NCBI GenBank assembly: GCA_963580455.1
Contig: OY756969.1
Coordinates: 15,410,760-15,474,759 of the forward strand
Origin: Euonymus europaeus
Lineage: Eukaryota > Streptophyta > Magnoliopsida > Celastrales > Celastraceae
DNA: 64,000 nt
Direction of reading: 5' to 3'
A program made the position numbers and the translations under genes. Below are positions 1 to 12,297 of this stretch, one piece after another (within the stretch, counting starts at the first letter, position 1; the number at the start of each line of letters is the position of its first letter). Below the pieces are notes generated by a model. The model did no database searches and was not told the DNA's origin. It was given only the letters and a program-made list of their open reading frames with translations.

Positions 1-1091
1 TGACTCAATAAGCATGCACATTAATTAACTTTTTATGATGCGAAAGTATTTGTCATTATAGATAAGGGTATAAACGTCAAATTGAAAGGAAATTAAATAC
101 TTTCTTAAACTGTGTGAAAAAGTGAAGGGGACAATTAAAATAGGACGGAATGAGTACTTATAATTACAATAAATTCACGATTTAAGGCTATCTATTGACA
201 ATTGACAATTTTTTTTTAAGGAACAAGTGTATGAGGTCATTGCTACTTGCACGCGCTCCCATGATATCAAAGAAGGTCTCCATAAAAAAAAGAATCCAAT
301 ATCATTATTTTCACAAATGGAAAAATTACAATAATTACAAAAAATTCATGAATTAAGACAACTCATTGAAAAATAAGAAACAAATAAAAAAGAAAAATGA
401 TATTCATCCCTAAACTAAGCTTCCATAAGTGTATATAATTTATGTGGCATGACAAGTCATCATGCCACATAAATTTGTAAAAAAAAAGTCAAAGTAATTG
501 TTTTGTAAGAAAAACCTAATTCTAGCAATTCCCACTTCTCGCTCTTTTTATGTTAACTAAAGCTTTTTACCATGGTTGGAAGCTTGCTTTAGTCTAGCTC
601 TCACCTAGTTCGATCTAAAGTTTTTTTTATGAGAAATAAAAGAATCCGGAGTGAAGGCAGTGTCATCGCCATCGCAATCATTAAGGTAATACAAAGACAA
701 AGATTTTTTTTGGGTTTCCATGGTGTGTTTTTCATATGTTTCAAGCTTCCAGTGGCGATGTAAACATTTAGATCTTTTTATTTTCTTAATCATTTTGGTT
801 TTTGTTATTTCCATATGTTGTTAATAATGTGGATCTGGGTTTCGTATGAATTCAAGATAGAGAGGTTATGAGATCTTTTATTTGTTTCAATTTCATTTTC
901 TGGAGAAAGTAAAGAAATTGTGTGTACTGCTGGTATGTTTGGTACGGACCACTATAGCTGGAGGTTTGAGCTTCATTATATAGCTTTCTGCCTTACAAAA
1001 TGACAATGTATTATAGATCTTTTATCATCAATTACTCATGGGTGAAGGTCGGCTATGTTGGATGGACCTAAACTATTGAGCAGCAACATTA
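1..1091. other. AT-rich spacer, no gene seen
   Basis: No convincing reading frame, RNA gene or element body is visible. The open frames here are short and have no recognisable domain. The only structured feature is a short hairpin, listed separately. The last ~70 bases lead into the target site of the MITE that follows. Confidence 0.5.
437..475. repeat. Perfect 16-bp inverted repeat (hairpin)
   Basis: Two 16-bp arms at 437-452 and 460-475 are exact reverse complements around a 7-nt loop; the core is TTATGTGGCATGA. It may be a miniature element end or a chance palindrome. No flanking duplication is evident. Confidence 0.6.
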
Positions 1092-1102
1092 TAATGTTAT
1101 GT

Positions 1103-1525
1103 GGTATTGTGCAAATAGGTCACTGAAGATAGCCCAAATTGCAATTAGGTAACTCACCGGAAAGTACTTCAATTTTCATCACTAAATTTTCCAATTGTAA
1201 GCAATTGGGTCACTTCGGTCCAATATTCCGATTACCATAGCTGATATGCAACGATGTTGATGATATGGACATTCTCACGTGTCATTTTGATTGAAGTGGC
1301 ATTTGAGCATTAGGGCTGAAATTTTGACGTGGACATTACAGTTGATGTTTATTCACAAATAGGTCACTCAATGTTGTCTTAGTAAACAATTTGGTCACTT
1401 ATATAGACAATCAAACTTCAAGTATTTCACAAAATATATTATTACATCATCTCCAATACCAAATTTTGGTGAGTGACCTAATTGCAATTTGGGCCATCTT
1501 TTAGTGACCTATTTGCACAAAACCC
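1103..1525. mobile_element. Mutator-type MITE with 11-bp target-site duplication
   Basis: A non-coding element of about 423 bp. Its ends are ~55-bp imperfect terminal inverted repeats containing TTGTGCAAATAGGTCACT on the left, with the reverse complement on the right. The flanks carry the direct repeat TAATGTTATGT at 1092-1102 and 1526-1536, the length typical of Mutator-like elements. It carries no transposase frame, so it would be non-autonomous. It sits directly before a FAR1-like tail, so it probably landed in or beside that gene. A reading frame starting at 1482 begins inside this MITE, so that start codon is not the native one. Confidence 0.8.
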
Positions 1526-1822
1526 TAATGTTATGTGCAAATCCTTTCATGTTTTTGCTGACTTGGCTGCTGAAAACGGGGCTTGTTACACCAATGTCTT
1601 GAAATGGATTGATGAGTCTTCAAACAGTTTGACATTGGTCACACGTACACCTTCGTTCCAAGGGACGTCGAATTCAAATGATCCAGTAGTTAAGAGAGGT
1701 AAAGGAAGTCAGCGAAGTGTCATGAAGAAGAAGATTTAGGGAAGAAAACGTCACCAGGGAAGTTGTAGCATCGCAGGTGTAACATCTCGATCAAACAAGG
1801 ATGTGGAAATTCATTAATTTGG
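1526..1822 (+). pseudogene. FAR1/MULE-like C-terminal fragment
   Basis: Translation after the MITE gives a helical stretch containing HVFADLAAENGACY, followed by a basic NDPVVKRGKG segment. FAR1/FRS proteins and MULE transposases often end this way, with a DP-x-x-V-R-x-KG motif and then a CCHC zinc knuckle. After the stop at 1737-1739, a knuckle-like CRRCN-type stretch can be read in a shifted frame to about 1820, which suggests small indels. No DDE core or SWIM domain lies upstream; only the tail survives. Family assignment is by pattern only. Another, clearer FAR1 remnant lies at 60243-60782. Confidence 0.5.
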
Positions 1823-2447
1823 GTGTTTTGATTGGATGTTGTTTATCCTTAATGTATTCTATGAGGCGGAATGTTGTAGTTGTCAAACTTTTTTTCCTTT
1901 ATGTTCTTGTTTATGGACTAATTTTAATGTTGATTGTGGACTAGGTTAAATGGCATTGTGATTGTTATGGTAATACGTACATGTTGTTTCTGTTAAGGTT
2001 ATTATTACATTGTTAAGTTCATAATTACATTATCTTCTATATCAATTACATTATTCAATAATGCAAATACATTCTCCATTAACGATAATTACAGATGTTG
2101 GTGTCTTAAGAATAATGAGATTTTTACAAATTACATTTTCCAGTTGTACTTGTTACCTTGTTAATTTATTTTAGCGTGTTAATGGGGGCATGCTTATCAA
2201 GTGATTTACACCAATTTTTTAGTATGAAACAAGTAAAATAGTATTATAGGTAACTAAAACTATTGCGATTAATACCATATTTGTACAGAGCAAATATTTA
2301 TACGAAATGTCATTCATATGTTCTACACATAATAAATATGGTAAAGGGTACAGAGCCCCCTAAAGTATGGCCTAATTGAAAAAAAACCCTCAAATTATGA
2401 AAAATTGAATATAACCCCCCAGACGTTTCTTGACCGTCTGAGATGAC
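1823..2447. other. Spacer with a truncated MITE-like end
   Basis: AT-rich DNA with no gene. At about 2340-2420 there is a stretch beginning GGTAAAGGGTACAGAGCCCC, which resembles one end of a plant terminal-inverted-repeat element. I could not find its partner end. It abuts the truncated 5' LTR of Athila-1 and may mark the event that removed the first ~56 bp of that LTR. Confidence 0.35.
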
Positions 2448-3919
2448 AAGAAATTGTGCTTAAAAGCTGAATTTTCAAGATTATTGTACTTAAGATCTTC
2501 TTGGATGTTTTGCAGGTTAAGAGGCAGTAAGAGCTGTCGGAATGAGATTTGATCTTCAGCAAATGTTTAGAGGACATTTCAAGCTTTTCAGGAAGTATTG
2601 GTTCACAAAAATCTGAGTTCATTTGGGCCTCTAAGGGTTGCCTTGAAGTCAAGTTTGGAAGTTATATCCGAAGCAGAATTTCTGCTTGCAGACCAGACCT
2701 TTAGAAGCCCATAACTTGAGCTTCTGATATACAAATTGAGTGATTCAAAAGCCCATAATTATCTACACATTTGTATCTAAATTATTGATGAAGGGTTTGA
2801 GTTCATAATAGGCTTCGTTTAGGCCCAGAATGTAGTTACAAGATTAGTGTGTAATTGGATGTTGATGTCATTGATGATACCATTTCCATTCAAAGAGTGG
2901 ACAATCCACCACACCAATTTGATGGACAATCCACCACCAAAATATGGCACTAACTCCTCCACTATGTGCTCATTTTCTCTATAAATAGAGAGGAGTAGGA
3001 GCTAGGAGGGGGAGCTTGGAGACAAGAAGGAAAGAAGGAGAAGGATTGGAGGCAAAAAGAGGAGAAGGAAAAGAAGAAAACAAGGCTTGTATTTGTAATT
3101 ATTTTTTTATGTTTCATGGTTTATTTGGTTATGTATAACTAAACTCTTGTTAGTTAGGGCTTGTCTTGAAGCCCTAAGCATGCTTTCAATTTTATAAGTT
3201 GTGTGGATTTCAATTTCTACAAGCATGATGATTTTGATTTTCCCATGTTATGTGAGTTCTAATATTGTGTTTCTTTGAGTAGCTAACTTTGAAGCATGTA
3301 TTAGAATTAATTGTTGTAGAACATGGTCAATTGCCTTGTTGAATATGTTCTTTCTTGCAACATATAATTCAGTTGAAAATGAATTATGAAAAATCAATTC
3401 TTGAATACCTAAGTACAAATACCATGTATTAGGATTCTTGTGACATTCATATTCTCTTTACTCTTATTGGATTCTTGATTGTTGATTGATGCAAATGTCA
3501 TGCTAGATTTCAATTAAGAATACACGTAATGAGGTAGATGCCATACACTTTACATGCAATTAAGAGAGAATCATACAACTTGAGTTTGACCATGACCTTG
3601 TTGTGAATGTTGTCATGATATGCTTGTTTAAATTGTTACTCTATTATTTCTTATAAATTGTTTGAATGTCTTGTGGTGGATAGTGAGTCTTAGCTATTAT
3701 TTTCATTAATATCAATTCTCATTCTTGTTCTTAACATCAATTTCTTCGTCTTCATTTTTATCTATTTCAAGACTTAACCCCCCCTTGTATCAATTATATT
3801 CAGGTGTAAGATTGTATATCTATTAGCATCACTCCTTGTGGGATCGACTCTTACTTGTTCACTATATATATTAATTGTACATTTGTAGGTTATTTTAAAT
3901 TGTTACTAACGACATAACA
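2448..3919 (+). repeat. Athila-1 5' LTR (first ~56 bp missing)
   Basis: Matches 9390-10861 and, with more differences, 12940-14411. It ends in ATAACA and is followed after 5 nt by the primer binding site. The terminal TGTGATAAGTGCC present in the other two LTR copies is absent here. A TATA box and a purine-rich stretch (2992-3085) follow the usual promoter and leader order. Confidence 0.9.
2980..2987 (+). promoter_or_regulatory. LTR TATA box
   Basis: TATAAATA in the context TTCTCTATAAATAGAGAGG. It is conserved in all three Athila LTR copies (also 9922-9929 and 13474-13481). It is the likely core promoter for the genomic RNA. Confidence 0.7.
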
Positions 3920-3924
3920 ATTTT

Positions 3925-3943
3925 TGGCGCCGTTGCCGGGGAT
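3925..3943 (+). other. Primer binding site, tRNA-Asp type
   Basis: TGGCGCCGTTGCCGGGGAT starts 5 nt after the LTR end and is complementary to the 3' end of plant tRNA-Asp, the primer usual for Athila-type elements. This is a priming site, not a tRNA gene. Confidence 0.88.
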
Positions 3944-4087
3944 GTGATTACCTAATATAATGTCATCTAACTCTTGTATATAATTTATTTATTTATTTTT
4001 GTTGTTAGCACCTCCTACATGGAAGGTTTTACATTACATGTCATTATTTAACGTGGTTGGCTTAAAGCCCCATTTTGTTTTCTATTA

Positions 4088-4222
4088 ATGGCTGGTTCAA
4101 ACCGCCTACTATTCTTAATATATGTATATATCTATTAATATTAATGGTTGGTTCTACCACCTACTATTGTTGATCTATGTATATATCTATTAATATTAAT
4201 GGCTGGTTCTACCGCCTATTAA
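4088..4222 (+). repeat. ~56-bp tandem repeat in Athila leader
   Basis: Two and a half copies of a unit beginning ATGGYTGGTTC and ending in TATCTATTAATATTA start at 4088, 4144 and 4199. Shorter echoes (CATGGTTGGCC) occur at 4257 and 4391. It lies in the untranslated leader between the PBS and gag. Confidence 0.7.
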
Positions 4223-4456
4223 TATGTCTTAATATTTACTAACATCATTTTTTTTCATGGTTGGCCTTTTCTGCCCCATTTTATTTCTTCTGTATACTAA
4301 CTTTTTATATATTGTCAACTAACTTCTTTAATCCTCTGGTTGTGATTGGCACTGCCATCCACCAAATTTTCTCTATATTAATTTATGTTCATGGTTGGCC
4401 TCACCACCTAAGTAGTTCATTTATATTGTTATTTTTCCTATTTTCCAGATACATGA

Positions 4457-7400
4457 ATGTCCAGCTCAAATCTCGGGAACTTATCGAGTGACAACATTTC
4501 GTTAAGCACAAAATTAGCGGATATCTGTTTATTTTGTCAAAGAGAGCATCGCACTCCGGAGAGATCACCTTTGTCATCACCAACTACAAGTCCCACAGCC
4601 CCAGTTCAAATGGAAGAAGAACCAGATAACATGAACAAGCCAGTTAAGGATTTCTCTGTGCCTCAAGCAGCAGATCAAGCTTCATGCATTGTCTACCCCC
4701 AGACTACTGTAGACAACTTTGAACTAAAGTCAGGAATGATTCATTTGTTGCCTACGTTCTTAGGCCATGCTGGAGAAGATCCTCACATGCATCTTAAAGA
4801 ATTCTCTGATGTCTGTTCCACAATTAAAATAAGAGGTTTAACTGATGAGCAGGTTCATCTGCGATTGTTTCCATTTAGTCTGAAGGAACAAGCAAAGACA
4901 TGGCTTCACTCTTTACCAAGAGCTTCAATTAGAACATGGACAGATTTGGCAAACAAGTTCTTGACGAAATTCTTTCCAGCTCAAAAGACAAATAAAATAA
5001 GGAAAGAGATAGTGAGCATCCAACAAAATGATGGAGAAGCATTCCACGAATATTGGGAGAGATACAAGAGGCTCTTAAGCTCTTGTCCTCATCATAATAT
5101 TCAAGAATGGCTACTAATGCAATATTTTTATGAAGGGATGCTAGATTCAGATCGCAAAATGGTGGACGCCACATCTGGTGGTGGATTGATGAATAACAAT
5201 GCCGGACAAGCCAGGGAGATGTTCGAAACTCTGTCAACTAATTCTCAACAATGGAGCTACAATAGAGTGAGAGAACCTCAGAAAAGGGTTGGAATCTACG
5301 AAGCACAATCAAGTTCAAACATGGAAGCCCAAATTGCAAACTTGACAAATATGGTGAAGCAATTAATCGTTCCAAGCTCTCAAGTGTGTGCTGTGTGCAG
5401 TACACCTGGACATGCTATGAAAAATTGTCCACAAAATGAAGTTGCGGTCTTGGATGCTCAAATAAATGCATTCGGTACTTATCCAAATCAGAATCAAAAC
5501 CAAATGCAAAGGCCAAGGAATGATCCATTTGCTCCTACCTACAATCCAGGATGGAGTAATCATCCAAATTTTAGGTGGAGTAATAATCAACCAATGCAAC
5601 AACCTTTTGCTCAATTACCACAACATCGGGTTCAAGTGGAGCCTCCGAAACCATCACTTGAAGATATGGTTACATCTATGGCACAGAGCACTCAAGCATT
5701 CATGCAGAAAACTGATAACGCCATTGCAAATTTGGAACAACAAATGGGACAGTTAGCCACTGCATTAAATCAAAGAGAACCTGGAAAGCTTCCTGGCCAA
5801 GTTGTTGTCAACCCTAAGATTAATGAACATGCTAAAGCAGTCACTCTGAGGGGAGGGAAAACAATTGGAAAAATGAGCGTGCCAGAAGAAGAGAAGAACC
5901 TTGACTCTGACAATACGATCAATCCAGACGTTCTAGATCCAAATTCTAGCAGCAGTGCTACTCCTTTCCAGGAAACGCCAAACCTTCAGGTTAACTCTAA
6001 CCTTCCAAATTATATTTCTTCACATGCTCCTTTTCCTAGCAGATTGCAGAAATCAAAGAAAGAAGATCCAATGCAAGGAATCTTGGATACTTTCAAGAAG
6101 GTGGAGATTAACATTCCTCTTTTAGATGCCATCAAACAAATGCCAAAATATGCAAAATTCCTCAAGGATTTGTGCACAAATAAGAGGAAGTTCAAAGAGT
6201 TTGAAACGATTAAGGTTTCTGAGGAAGTTTCAGCTGTTCTACAAAGCAAACTCCCTCCCAAGCTAAAAGATCCGGGCAGTTTTACTATCCCTTGTATCAT
6301 TGGGGGTCACAGGTTTGAGAAAGCTCTTCTTGACTTAGGTGCATCTGTCAATCTAATGCCTTTTTCTATTTTTGAATCTTTGAATATAGGCGAACTAAAG
6401 GCGACCTCTGTGAGCATCCAGTTGGCAGATAGATCAATCAAATACCCTAGGGGTATTCTCGAAGATGTCTTAGTCAAAGTTGACGGATTAATCTTACCTG
6501 CTGATTTTCTAGTATTGGAGATGGAGCCGATTCCTTTGTCAGAAGTAAATTTAACCTTAATTCTTGGTCGTCCATTCATGGCCACAGCAGGTACCAAAAT
6601 TGATGTTCAAAAGGGTACACTAACTATGAATGTGCAGGGACAAACGATTGAGTACAAGGTATTTGGAGCACTCAAACTACCAAGTGATGAACATTACTGT
6701 TTTCACTTAGATGCGTTAGATACAATTTGTCAACAGGTGTTCAATGAAAGTTGTGGTCGAGATATTGTGGACAAAGTTTTAATTCATGACTTTGGAACCA
6801 TCGATGAGGATAAACAAGCTAGCAAAGTCTTAGCTCGCCTTGAAGTCTTACCTTCTTTAGGTATGTATATTTCTGCCTTTGAGCCTTTACCAGTGCCTAA
6901 GACAAAACTTGTACCATCTGTTATGCAGGCACCTCAATTGGAGTTGAAGGAACTACCAAAGCATTTGAAGTACGCGTATGTGGGCGAAGAAAGTACATTG
7001 CCAGTAATCATTGCGTCTGATCTCAGCATTGAAGAAGAAGAGAAATTGTTGAGGGTACCAAAAGAGCATAAAACATCAATCGGATGGAGTATTGCTGATA
7101 TTAGAGGAATCAGTCCCTCTAGATGTATGCATCGAATACTACTAGAGGAGGGAACAAAACCAACAAGAGATGCCCAACGCAGACTTAACCCAATAATGAA
7201 GGAGGTGGTGCTAAAAGAAGTACTCAAATTGCTAGATGTTGGCATCATTTACCCTATCTCTGATAGCAAATGGGTTAGTCCGGTACAAGTGGTTCCTAAA
7301 AAATCTGGAGTTATAGTAGTCCTTAATGAAGATAATGAGTTGGTTCCCACGCGAGTTCAAACAGGATGGCGTGTTTGCATTGACTACAGAAAGCTTAATT

Positions 7401-8197
7401 CAGGTACTAGAAAAGATCATTTTCCACTACGTTTTATTGATCAAATGTTGGAACGTCTTGTAGGTCATAGCCATTATTGTTTTCTTGATGGATATTCGGG
7501 CTACAATCAGATTGCAATAGCACCAGAAGATCAAGACAAGACGACATTTACTTGTCCATATGGTACATTCGCCTACAGGCGCATGCCTTTTGGTCTTTGC
7601 AATGCTCCAGGTACTTTTCAAAGGTGTATGATGAGCATATTTTCAGATATGGTGGAGCACATTATTGAGGTATTTATGGATGATTTTAGTGTATTTGGTT
7701 CATCTTTTGATAAATGCCTTCATAACCTCGCTTTGGTCTTAGAAAGATGCCAAGAATGCAATCTAGTTTTAAACTGGGAAAAATGTCATTTTATGGTACA
7801 ACAAGGAATTGTACTTGGTCATATCATCTCTAGCAAGGGAATAGAAGTTGACAAAGCAAAAGTGGATCCGGTAAGTAATCTTCCACCTCCATCGACAGTT
7901 AAGGGAATAAGATCTTTCCTTGGACATGCAGGTTTCTACAGGAGGTTCATCAAGGATTTCTCCAAGATAGCTAAGCCATTGTGTAACTTACTATCCAAGG
8001 ATGTGACATTTGAGTTTGATGAGACATGTTTGATAGCTTTTAACAAGCTTAAACTCCTTCTTACGTCAGCACCGATCATGATGCCTCCCAATTGGAGCCT
8101 CCCTTTTGAACTAATGTGCGATGCTTCAGATTATGTTGTAGGAGCAGTTTTGGGACAACGAGTAAATAAAGTATCATGTTATCTACTATGCCAGTAG
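4457..8197 (+). CDS. gag-pol: Athila gag-protease-reverse transcriptase polyprotein
   Basis: An ORF of 1246 residues. Gag (Retrotrans_gag type) lies at about residues 95-235, followed by a CCHC zinc knuckle C-x2-C-x4-H-x4-C at residues 311-324 and a Q/N-rich linker. The aspartic protease has its catalytic Asp at residue 626 in [10 protein letters not shown]. Reverse transcriptase covers roughly 930-1110, with one catalytic Asp at 1011 (CFLDGYSG) and the pair FMDD at 1073-1076. RNase H begins near 1205 ([13 protein letters not shown]) but the frame is lost after VLGQR and stops at 8197. Gag and pol share one frame, as in many plant Gypsy elements. The start at 4457 is the first in-frame ATG after the leader. 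Gag, PR and RT look intact in their key residues, but with no integrase the copy cannot move by itself. Confidence 0.88.
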   Translation: MSSSNLGNLSSDNISLSTKLADICLFCQREHRTPERSPLSSPTTSPTAPVQMEEEPDNMNKPVKDFSVPQAADQASCIVYPQTTVDNFELKSGMIHLLPTFLGHAGEDPHMHLKEFSDVCSTIKIRGLTDEQVHLRLFPFSLKEQAKTWLHSLPRASIRTWTDLANKFLTKFFPAQKTNKIRKEIVSIQQNDGEAFHEYWERYKRLLSSCPHHNIQEWLLMQYFYEGMLDSDRKMVDATSGGGLMNNNAGQAREMFETLSTNSQQWSYNRVREPQKRVGIYEAQSSSNMEAQIANLTNMVKQLIVPSSQVCAVCSTPGHAMKNCPQNEVAVLDAQINAFGTYPNQNQNQMQRPRNDPFAPTYNPGWSNHPNFRWSNNQPMQQPFAQLPQHRVQVEPPKPSLEDMVTSMAQSTQAFMQKTDNAIANLEQQMGQLATALNQREPGKLPGQVVVNPKINEHAKAVTLRGGKTIGKMSVPEEEKNLDSDNTINPDVLDPNSSSSATPFQETPNLQVNSNLPNYISSHAPFPSRLQKSKKEDPMQGILDTFKKVEINIPLLDAIKQMPKYAKFLKDLCTNKRKFKEFETIKVSEEVSAVLQSKLPPKLKDPGSFTIPCIIGGHRFEKALLDLGASVNLMPFSIFESLNIGELKATSVSIQLADRSIKYPRGILEDVLVKVDGLILPADFLVLEMEPIPLSEVNLTLILGRPFMATAGTKIDVQKGTLTMNVQGQTIEYKVFGALKLPSDEHYCFHLDALDTICQQVFNESCGRDIVDKVLIHDFGTIDEDKQASKVLARLEVLPSLGMYISAFEPLPVPKTKLVPSVMQAPQLELKELPKHLKYAYVGEESTLPVIIASDLSIEEEEKLLRVPKEHKTSIGWSIADIRGISPSRCMHRILLEEGTKPTRDAQRRLNPIMKEVVLKEVLKLLDVGIIYPISDSKWVSPVQVVPKKSGVIVVLNEDNELVPTRVQTGWRVCIDYRKLNSGTRKDHFPLRFIDQMLERLVGHSHYCFLDGYSGYNQIAIAPEDQDKTTFTCPYGTFAYRRMPFGLCNAPGTFQRCMMSIFSDMVEHIIEVFMDDFSVFGSSFDKCLHNLALVLERCQECNLVLNWEKCHFMVQQGIVLGHIISSKGIEVDKAKVDPVSNLPPPSTVKGIRSFLGHAGFYRRFIKDFSKIAKPLCNLLSKDVTFEFDETCLIAFNKLKLLLTSAPIMMPPNWSLPFELMCDASDYVVGAVLGQRVNKVSCYLLCQ

Positions 8198-8684
8198 AAC
8201 ACTCAATGATGCCCAATTAAACTACTCCACTACAGAGAAGGAGCTCCTTTCTGTTATTTTTGCTTTAGAAAAATTTCGTGCATATTTGATTGGCACTAAA
8301 GTAATTGTATTTTCTGACCATGCAGCTCTTAGGTACCTTCTTCAAAAGAAGGATGCAAAGCCTCGCTTGATTAGATGGATTCTATTACTTCGAGAGTTCG
8401 ATCTGGAGATTAAGGACAAAAAAGGATCCGAGAATGTAGTGGCCGATCACCTCAGCCGTTTGGTGAACAATTCAGTGACCGAAGAAGACTTTTTGCCTCT
8501 AAATGAGAATTTTCCTGATGAGCAATTATTATCTTTATCTATTTCTACACCATGGTATGCTGACATTGTCAATTACCTTGTTACAGGTGATCTTCCAGGA
8601 AATGTGCCAAGAACTTACAAGGATAAGCTCGTGACAACATCAAAGTATTACATATGGGATGATCCATACCTTTTCAAACATTGA
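8171..8684 (+). pseudogene. pol: Athila RNase H remainder, frameshifted and truncated
   Basis: RNase H resumes in another frame at about 8171 and continues through [23 protein letters not shown] and VADHLSRL, the usual 3' half of Gypsy RNase H. The shift near 8165-8172 fits a small deletion of about 2 nt. After a short pre-integrase tail ([12 protein letters not shown]) the frame stops at 8684, where a deletion joins it to 3'-end sequence. The integrase HHCC and DDE regions are absent. The open frame called from 8286 is only part of this segment. Confidence 0.85.
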
Positions 8685-9332
8685 TCAATGTTTGAGAACA
8701 ATGTTGTAATTTTGCTGGGCCTTTGTTTGAAATGTTCTATATTATGAATTCGAGACATAAAAAAAAGAAAAAAAAGAAACAATGATGAAAAAGAAAAAAA
8801 AAAGAAAAAAAGAAAGAAAAAAGATAAAAATTGTTATGTGCATTCGTCATTTGTCAGTAGATAAGTTTTTCTGTGATAAGGCTCTGTTAGTTTGTCAATT
8901 GGAAAATGTTGATCAATAGAATTCCAAAGCAAGATTGTGGTAAGACTGATGGAAGTTCTTGACAGCTAATATACCTATCATTTGGTCAATGTTTGTTTAT
9001 TTGATTGTCCTTAAATTGACTTTTCTTCTGAGTGCATATCTATTTTCTAACTCTATGAGAGAAATTCATAGCCCAAAAATCCTTCTATACCCTGTGAGAA
9101 TATGGAGTTGAGGCTTTTACTTGGATAATATTTTGAGGTTATATGCATTATGGATTGTGGTTTGAAGGTTTTGGCTTAGCACACACACACAAGTGTTGGA
9201 AGTTGTGAGTATACTAATCTGGATAGGAATTGTGATCTCTTACCTTTTGTTCTAGTATTGTTACTTTTAATCATTTCTCATAACATTTTTACGCTTGAAT
9301 TACTAGGGACTAGCAATAAGCTGGTTGGGGGT
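8685..9332 (+). other. Athila-1 3' non-coding region with polypurine tract
   Basis: Homologous to 12309-12883 in Athila-2. It includes an A/G-rich low-complexity run at 8758-8830 that is much shorter in the other copy, a short CA repeat near 9180, and the purine tract GGTTGGGGG just before the 3' LTR, the likely plus-strand priming site. Confidence 0.75.
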
Positions 9333-10861
9333 TGTGATAAGTGCCAGAATATACGTTTTTAAAGTGATAAAATACTACCATGCAATGCCAAGAAATTGTG
9401 TTTAAAAGCTGAATTTTCAAGATTATTGTACTTAAGATCTTCTTGGATGTTTTGCAGGTTAAGAGGCAGTAAGAGCTATCGGAATGAGATTTGATCTTCA
9501 GTAAATGTTTAGAGGACATTTCAAGCTTTTCAGGAAGTATTGGTTCACAAAAATCTGAGTTCATTTGGGCCTCTAAGGGTTGCCTTGAAGTCAAGTTTGG
9601 AAGTTATATCCGAAGCACAATTTCTGCTTGCAGACCAGACCTTTAGAAGCCCATAACTTGAGCTTCTGATATCCAAATTGAGTGATTCAAAAGCCCATAA
9701 TTATCTACACATTTGTATCTACATTAGTGATGAAGGGTTTGAGTTCATAATAGGCTTCGTTTAGGCCCAGAATGTAGTTACAAGATTAGTGTGTAATTGG
9801 ATGTTGATGTCATTGATGATACCATTTCCATTCAAAGAGTGGACAATCCACCACACCAATTTGATGGACAATCCACCACCAAAATATCGCACTAACTCCT
9901 CCACTATGTGCTCATTTTCTCTATAAATAGAGAGGAGTAGGAGCTAGGAGGGGGAGCTTGGAGACAAGAAGGAAAGAAGGAGAAGGATTAGAGGCAAAAA
10001 GAGGAGAAGGAAAAGAAGAAAACAAGGCTTGTATTTGTAATTATGTTTTTATGTTTCATGGTTTATTTGGTTATGTATAACTAAACTCTTGTTAGTTAGG
10101 GCTTGTCTTGAAGCCCTAAGCATGATTTCAATTTTATAAGTTGTGTGGATTTCAATTTCTACAAGCATGATGATTTTGATTTTCCCATGTTATGTGAGTT
10201 CTAATATTGTGTTTCTTTGAGTAGCTAACTTTGAAGCATGTATTAGAATTAATTGTTGTAGAACATGGTCAATTGCCTTGTTGAATATGTTCTTTCTTGC
10301 AACATATAATTCAGTTGAAAATGAATTATGAAAAATCAATTCTTGAATACCTAAGTACAAATACAATGTATTAGGATTCTTGTGACATTCATATTCTCTT
10401 TACTCTTATTGGATTCTTGATTGTTGATTGATGCAAATGTCATGCTAGATTTCAATTAAGAATACACGTAATGAGGTAGATGCCATACACTTTACATGCA
10501 ATTAAGAGAGAATCATACAACTTGAGTTTGACCATGACCTTGTTGTGAATGTTGTCATGATATGCTTGTTTAAATTGTTACTCTATTATTTCTTATAAAT
10601 TGTTTGAATGTCTTGTGGTGGATAGTGAGTCTTAGCTATTATTTTCATTAATATCAATTCTCATTCTTGTTCTTAACATCAATTTCTTCGTCTTCATTTT
10701 TATCTATTTCAAGACTTAACCCCCCCTTGTATCAATTATATTCAGGTGTAAGATTGTATATCTATTAGCATCACTCCTTGTGGGATCGACTCTTACTTGT
10801 TCACTATATATATTAATTGTACATTTGTAGGTTATTTTAAATTGTTACTAACGACATAACA
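9333..10861 (+). repeat. Athila-1 3' LTR (1529 bp)
   Basis: Begins TGTGATAAGTGCC and ends CGACATAACA. It is complete, unlike the 5' copy. The exact first base (9333 or 9335) is ambiguous because TG occurs twice. The flank after it is GTATT and then the tail of the C48-like pseudogene. Confidence 0.9.
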
Positions 10862-12297
10862 GTATTTTTTATGGTTGAAGGGACTGTCCATGATGTACAT
10901 ACATATAATTTCACAATCGACACTGCAATTAAGAAATACGTATATGTATGTATTTTTGTGCTGCAACATAGTTACAAAATAGAAGAACAATGTACTTGAT
11001 AAAAGGTACAATGTAATAAGCCACTGTGCAAAATAAGACAAACCATGTGTCAGATTGCTTTCTGATTTTTTTGGGTTCTAGGCTTGACTTTGATTGAGTG
11101 TATGGAAGATTCCATCACAATAATCAACCTTAAAAACAAGTTCACGTCCAAAAATAGTCAGTGTGTAGTGTTTGGTTCAAACACATAGTTAATGTTGACA
11201 AATATTTACCATTTTCTCCGCGTCTTTCTAATACGGCTCTTTGCTCCTTTTGTTTATTGACAGCATGGAATTGTAATGAAGCCAGACTTTTTCCTTGCAG
11301 TCCAAAATAGGAGGGTCTAGTGGTTGGCAGTTCTACGATTTCCTACTCAAAAGATAGGAAATATGGTGTACCTGAATTTTCCAACACTACAGCGCAACTT
11401 ATCCGTCATATGTTTTTGCATCAAATCCCATCGATTCATCTGTAGCAACGTCATCGAAGAAGCTGTCACCACAAAAGACTTACCAGTTTGGGTGCAAATA
11501 ATGAAGTCCAGATCGACACTACCTTGAATATTAGTGAGATGTTCGGCGTACACATTGATGATGACTTGGAAAAAATTCAATATCGAATGAAAAATATTAA
11601 GTGTACATGGACAGATTTTTCTTGAGACGAAAATAGAAACATTATATACTCACATTGTTGGACACCATCTCACAATTGACTAGACATACATTGTCACTCC
11701 ACAACAAGTAGTTTTCCCCATACCAAACCAAAACACTGTCACAGTATCCACAATGTCATAGTAAAATGAGACAGTGTAATTACAATTACTTTGTCAAATA
11801 GGATAAGTGTATGAGCACTTACCTCTGCTTTGAAATGAACTGGAGTGTGGTCATGTCCTTAGGTGTTAAATAGTTGATGATAACGGACTTTAGTTGCATC
11901 TCTTTGGGTTTCACATAATTTTAAAACACTTCGTAACTCATTTTCTCCATGTCAAGCTGCGTTTTTTCCTTTTCTTTTATCCGTACAACAATCTAGCATT
12001 TTTTTCACATTTTTTTTATATTCATGCACTTTGATATTTTGGTACTGGTACAATTAGTTTGAGTCAATTTTTCTATTTGGATTAGAAAGCAACTTTTAAC
12101 ACACTTTTGTCCACAAATACTAAGCCTTGTGGTAAGATGGATGATAATGCATATGACTAAGAATATTTTCTGGTTAAAGCACAAATGAGTGGAGAGAAAT
12201 GACTAAACAACTTATGAACTTGCATTCATCTCTTGAAATGGATAATTACTATCAATGAACACCATTACATGGTTTGTGGAATGATTGGATGAATGTT

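Larger units (their letters stand above)
2448..10861 (+). mobile_element. Athila-lineage Ty3/Gypsy retrotransposon (Athila-1), internally deleted
   Basis: Order: 5' LTR, tRNA-Asp primer binding site, leader with tandem repeats, gag-protease-RT ORF, frameshifted RNase H, short 3' non-coding part, polypurine tract, 3' LTR. Integrase and any env-like region are missing: the RNase H/integrase frame runs directly into sequence that in Athila-2 (12309 on) lies just upstream of the 3' LTR. The LTRs differ at roughly 12 positions over ~1470 bp by eye, so the insertion is recent, although the first ~56 bp of the 5' LTR are gone and no 5' target duplication can be tested. The lineage call rests on the tRNA-Asp PBS, ~1.5-kb LTRs, the [10 protein letters not shown] protease and the RT wording. 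Confidence 0.88.

Noticed and set aside
605..814. Minus-strand ORF of 69 codons
   Set aside because: Lysine-rich, no motif, no homologous feature nearby; likely chance.
3925..3943. Possible tRNA gene end
   Set aside because: It is the complement of a tRNA-Asp 3' end directly after an LTR, so it is a primer binding site; no cloverleaf surrounds it.
5363..6597. Several minus-strand ORFs inside the Athila gag-pol region
   Set aside because: They are shadows of the 1246-residue plus-strand frame and have no recognisable domains.
8758..8830. Poly(A)-like A/G run as a retroposon tail
   Set aside because: It is internal to the Athila 3' region, and the equivalent Athila-2 position has only a short A run; simple expansion of low-complexity sequence is enough.
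2448..10861. Integrated plant pararetrovirus
   Set aside because: The presence of direct LTRs, a tRNA-Asp PBS and Athila-type gag-pol order, without a movement protein or coat gene, fits an LTR retrotransposon.
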